From: BOG-908 sp965198855
GTDB taxonomy: Bacteria; Pseudomonadota; Alphaproteobacteria; Acetobacterales; Acetobacteraceae
DNA length: 64,000 nt
Assembly (NCBI GenBank): GCA_965198855.1
Contig: CBDAPZ010000001.1
Location: 124,001 to 188,000, forward strand
Direction: 5' to 3'
Each line of letters opens with the position of its first letter. Position 1 is the stretch's first letter. This document shows positions 63,356 to 64,000 of this stretch, piece after piece. The notes under the pieces are model-generated. The model searched no databases and was not told where the DNA came from. It worked only from the letters and a program-made list of their open reading frames with translations. Both the position numbers and the translations under genes were made by a program.

Positions 63356-64000
63356 ATGCCTGGCCTTCGGGTCATACGGACGGGCTTGTCTATTGCTCTA
63401 AGCGTCGCCCTGGCAGGCTGCGCGGTCGGGCCGGATTACGTGCGGCCGCCCGCGCCGAAAGTGGACCGTTATACCGAGGCGCCGTTGCCGCAAGACACCG
63501 GCGGCGCAGCGTCGCAGGCCGGAGACGACCAGCATTTCGCGCCGGGCGCCGACGTTCAAGGTGCCTGGTGGAAGAGCTTCAACTCCCCAAAACTTGATGC
63601 CCTGGTGGCCGAAGCGCTGCGCCGCAACCCTTCGCTGGAATCGGCCGCCGCGTCGCTGCGAGCGGCGCAGGAAAACACCCTGGCACAGGAGGGCAACTGG
63701 CTTCCCTCCGTCAGCGGCCAGTTCAATCGAACGCGCGAAGAGCTCGGTTTGGGCTCGGAAGGCGTCTCGACGAACGTTGTCGGCCTGCCCGCAACCTTCT
63801 CGATCTACGATGCCCAGCTCAACGTCTCCTACACCTTCGACGTCTGGGGGCAGAATTACCGCAGCGTCCAGGCCGATCGGGCGGCGGCCGCAGCACAGCT
63901 CTTCACCTTCGAAGGTGCGGTGAACATGCTCGCCGCCAACACGGTAACGGCAGCGATCACCGCGGCGTCGCTCGGCGCACAGATCGCCGCGGAAGAGGCG
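63356..64000 (+). CDS. NodT-family outer-membrane efflux lipoprotein (partial)
   Basis: A frame that runs off the end, with 215 residues visible. It has a lipobox signal (ALSVALAGCAVGPDYVRPP) and the opening GPDYVRPPAP typical of RND-efflux outer-membrane lipoproteins. AWWKSFNSPKLDALVAEALR and NPSLESAAASLRAAQ are the first helices of the periplasmic barrel. The function is drug or small-molecule export; the partner pump would lie beyond the window. The start is ATG 63356, a poor ribosome-binding site notwithstanding. Confidence 0.92.
   Translation, partial: MPGLRVIRTGLSIALSVALAGCAVGPDYVRPPAPKVDRYTEAPLPQDTGGAASQAGDDQHFAPGADVQGAWWKSFNSPKLDALVAEALRRNPSLESAAASLRAAQENTLAQEGNWLPSVSGQFNRTREELGLGSEGVSTNVVGLPATFSIYDAQLNVSYTFDVWGQNYRSVQADRAAAAAQLFTFEGAVNMLAANTVTAAITAASLGAQIAAEEA

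Overview
The window reads as a chromosomal segment of a high-GC alphaproteobacterium, most likely Acetobacteraceae or a related Rhodospirillales family. This is an inference from the gene content: HdaA, a TIGR02300/FYDLN-acid protein, COQ9 next to rpsU, an alphaproteobacterial-length RpoB/RpoC pair, a ScfR/RamB-type regulator beside a long-form isocitrate lyase, and many GTG/TTG starts. I see no rRNA, tRNA, CRISPR array, prophage or intact insertion sequence.

Layout. 0.1-4.4 kb: hdaA, ppk and an unrecognised 379-aa protein. 4.4-8.5 kb (minus): a tight four-gene operon of a DUF3034-type outer-membrane protein, an exported truncated haemoglobin, a periplasmic cupredoxin and a membrane GGDEF-EAL protein. 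8.6-12.8 kb: a ScfR/RamB-like regulator, a secreted orphan and aceA. 12.9-21.7 kb: dTDP-rhamnose genes (rfbB, rfbA, rfbC, rfbD), a GT2 enzyme, a large divergent two-domain glycosyltransferase and nudC. 21.8-26.5 kb (minus): trxA, addA (no addB beside it), the TIGR02300 protein and a small unknown. 26.7-30.5 kb: a sulfate-activation operon whose first gene fuses a YdaS/Cro-like helix-turn-helix in frame to CysD, then cysNC and cysQ. 30.6-39.7 kb: envelope and housekeeping genes (two paralogous secreted proteins, a DUF2459 lipoprotein, a 38-aa lipoprotein, an OFA-family transporter, a GT4, rpsU, def, coq9, a 25-aa membrane peptide, a YncE-like propeller, an esterase, an EF-hand protein). 39.9-50.9 kb: rplK-rplA-rplJ-rplL-rpoB-rpoC. 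51.0-57.5 kb: dienelactone-hydrolase-like enzyme, SDR, choline-sulfatase, TPR-sulfotransferase and a secreted hydrolase. 57.6-64 kb: a TonB-dependent receptor, a fatty-acid desaturase divergent from an XRE regulator, a small acidic protein and the start of a NodT-type efflux lipoprotein.

Two dispersed repeat families mark gene ends. An A/T-rich ~45-bp unit occurs mostly as facing forward/reverse pairs (3.1, 30.5/31.8, 38.4/39.7 and 50.9 kb, with single copies at 54.1 and 57.5 kb); its forward copies begin at TAA stop codons. A G/C-rich hairpin family with CCAGGGG cores lies near 11.1, 15.5, 21.7, 46.7 and 62.6 kb; the 15.5 and 21.7 kb copies are long inverted homologues bracketing rfbA, rfbB, the large glycosyltransferase and nudC.

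The most unusual items are the HTH-CysD fusion with two matching operator dyads in front of it, the DUF3034-haemoglobin-cupredoxin-GGDEF/EAL operon, the paired A/T repeats, and a Shine-Dalgarno-sequestering hairpin before a 25-aa membrane peptide.
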